A stretch of 64,000 nt of DNA, taken from positions 392,001-456,000 of the forward strand of contig JAWDGP010005840.1 of NCBI GenBank assembly GCA_033675545.1, written 5' to 3'. The notes under the pieces are model-generated. The model was not told the DNA's origin, searched no databases, and saw only the letters and a program-made list of their open reading frames with translations. How positions within the stretch are numbered: the first letter of the stretch is position 1; each line of letters opens with the position of its first letter. Source of the stretch: Elysia crispata. Lineage: Eukaryota; Mollusca; Gastropoda; Plakobranchidae. The translations under genes were made by a program, and so were the position numbers. Shown one piece after another: positions 63,301 through 64,000 of the stretch.

Positions 63301-64000
63301 TATCTATCTCTTCCCCCCCCCCCCCCATCTCTCTTTCACTCTTTCCCTGTCTATTTATCTTTTTCTCTCTCTCCACTTTTTTTGGGTGTCAATCTATGTA
63401 TGTATCTATCTATCTACCTATCAACCTATTATCTCTAACTTTCTCTAGTAATTCTTTGAACCTAACTAGTCTTGTCAAGTCCACATACCTTTGTCCATCA
63501 ACTCTTTTTATGCCTATATATACCGCAAATTCTCCTTAAATTCATAATCTATCAGCCATTTTCAAGAGTTATCATAACATGACGATCAATATTTAAAATC
63601 CAGCCTTCTACATTCTGTTCCTAAACGTGTTGCATTTTGTAAAAAAAAAACTAATACGCGTAGTTTTTTTCAAAAGTATTGACAACTGTATGACCTCTAT
63701 TTAACTTGAAGCAACTTTACAAAATCCATAAACTAAACAATAGTTGGGAGCATTCACATAATATGTCATCAAGTAAGGGAGGAGTAAATCTTATGATGAC
63801 AAATGTTGGCCGGAAAGAGGGCGAGGCTGAATCTAAAGATGATTTCATCACATAAGTAGCTGTTTTTTAGCTCTAGTATATGACGATCGTATTCCGTAAT
63901 CGAAACAAAACTATTAAGCTCTAACCTATTGTGAAGATAGTTGGAGGTCCACATCTATTTCTTATCTTCTTTCTTGGTATAAAGAATCAACATCAACAAG

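Overview
This is an AT-rich, intron-rich, microsatellite-dense animal genomic window. The sequence suggests a mollusc, probably a gastropod. The clues are the many long (CT)n, (ACT)n, (AAT)n and (TTC)n tracts, the recurrent TCTAGATC-type motifs, a LINE reverse-transcriptase relic of a type I associate with molluscan genomes, and small exons in long introns with GT-AG borders. The taxon is an inference, not a direct observation. Most long open frames here are translations of simple repeats; the real coding content is small and split into short exons.

Three genes can be assembled by reading splice sites and phases. (1) Plus strand, 26252-30497: a small secreted protein with a signal-peptide exon, a second exon, and a terminal Cys-containing exon that follows a 126-bp tandem array. 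Each array unit carries a 3' splice-site-like sequence, an 18-nt in-frame segment and a 5' splice-site-like sequence, so the array reads as up to eight cassette microexons encoding variants of the hexapeptide TTQMGG. (2) Minus strand, 43460-34086: a seven-exon class A (rhodopsin-like) GPCR of 369 residues, in phase at every junction, with a DRY motif and the conserved disulfide cysteines. It lacks the usual TM1 Asn and the Pro and Tyr of NPxxY. One intron holds a relic second copy of the TM4 exon; another holds a 56-bp x 9 minisatellite. (3) Plus strand, 55230-59442: a four-exon, 202-residue membrane protein of two hydrophobic hairpins, most like promethin / lipid droplet assembly factor 1.

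By region: 1-11.5 kb has no convincing gene, with TTC/ATT, GA and CT microsatellites. 11.5-15.4 kb holds three copies (two direct, one inverted) of a dispersed element. 17.5 kb has a possible decayed secreted-protein exon. 21.0-22.2 kb is a broken transposon-type ORF on the minus strand. 26.2-30.7 kb is gene 1. 34.0-43.5 kb is the GPCR with LINE and SINE relics in its introns. 44-55 kb is mostly non-coding, with one GC-rich island at 47 kb. 55.2-59.9 kb is the promethin-like gene. 60-64 kb holds a fresh 273-bp tandem duplication, a tRNA-like SINE and microsatellites. The three genes show no sign of working in one pathway.
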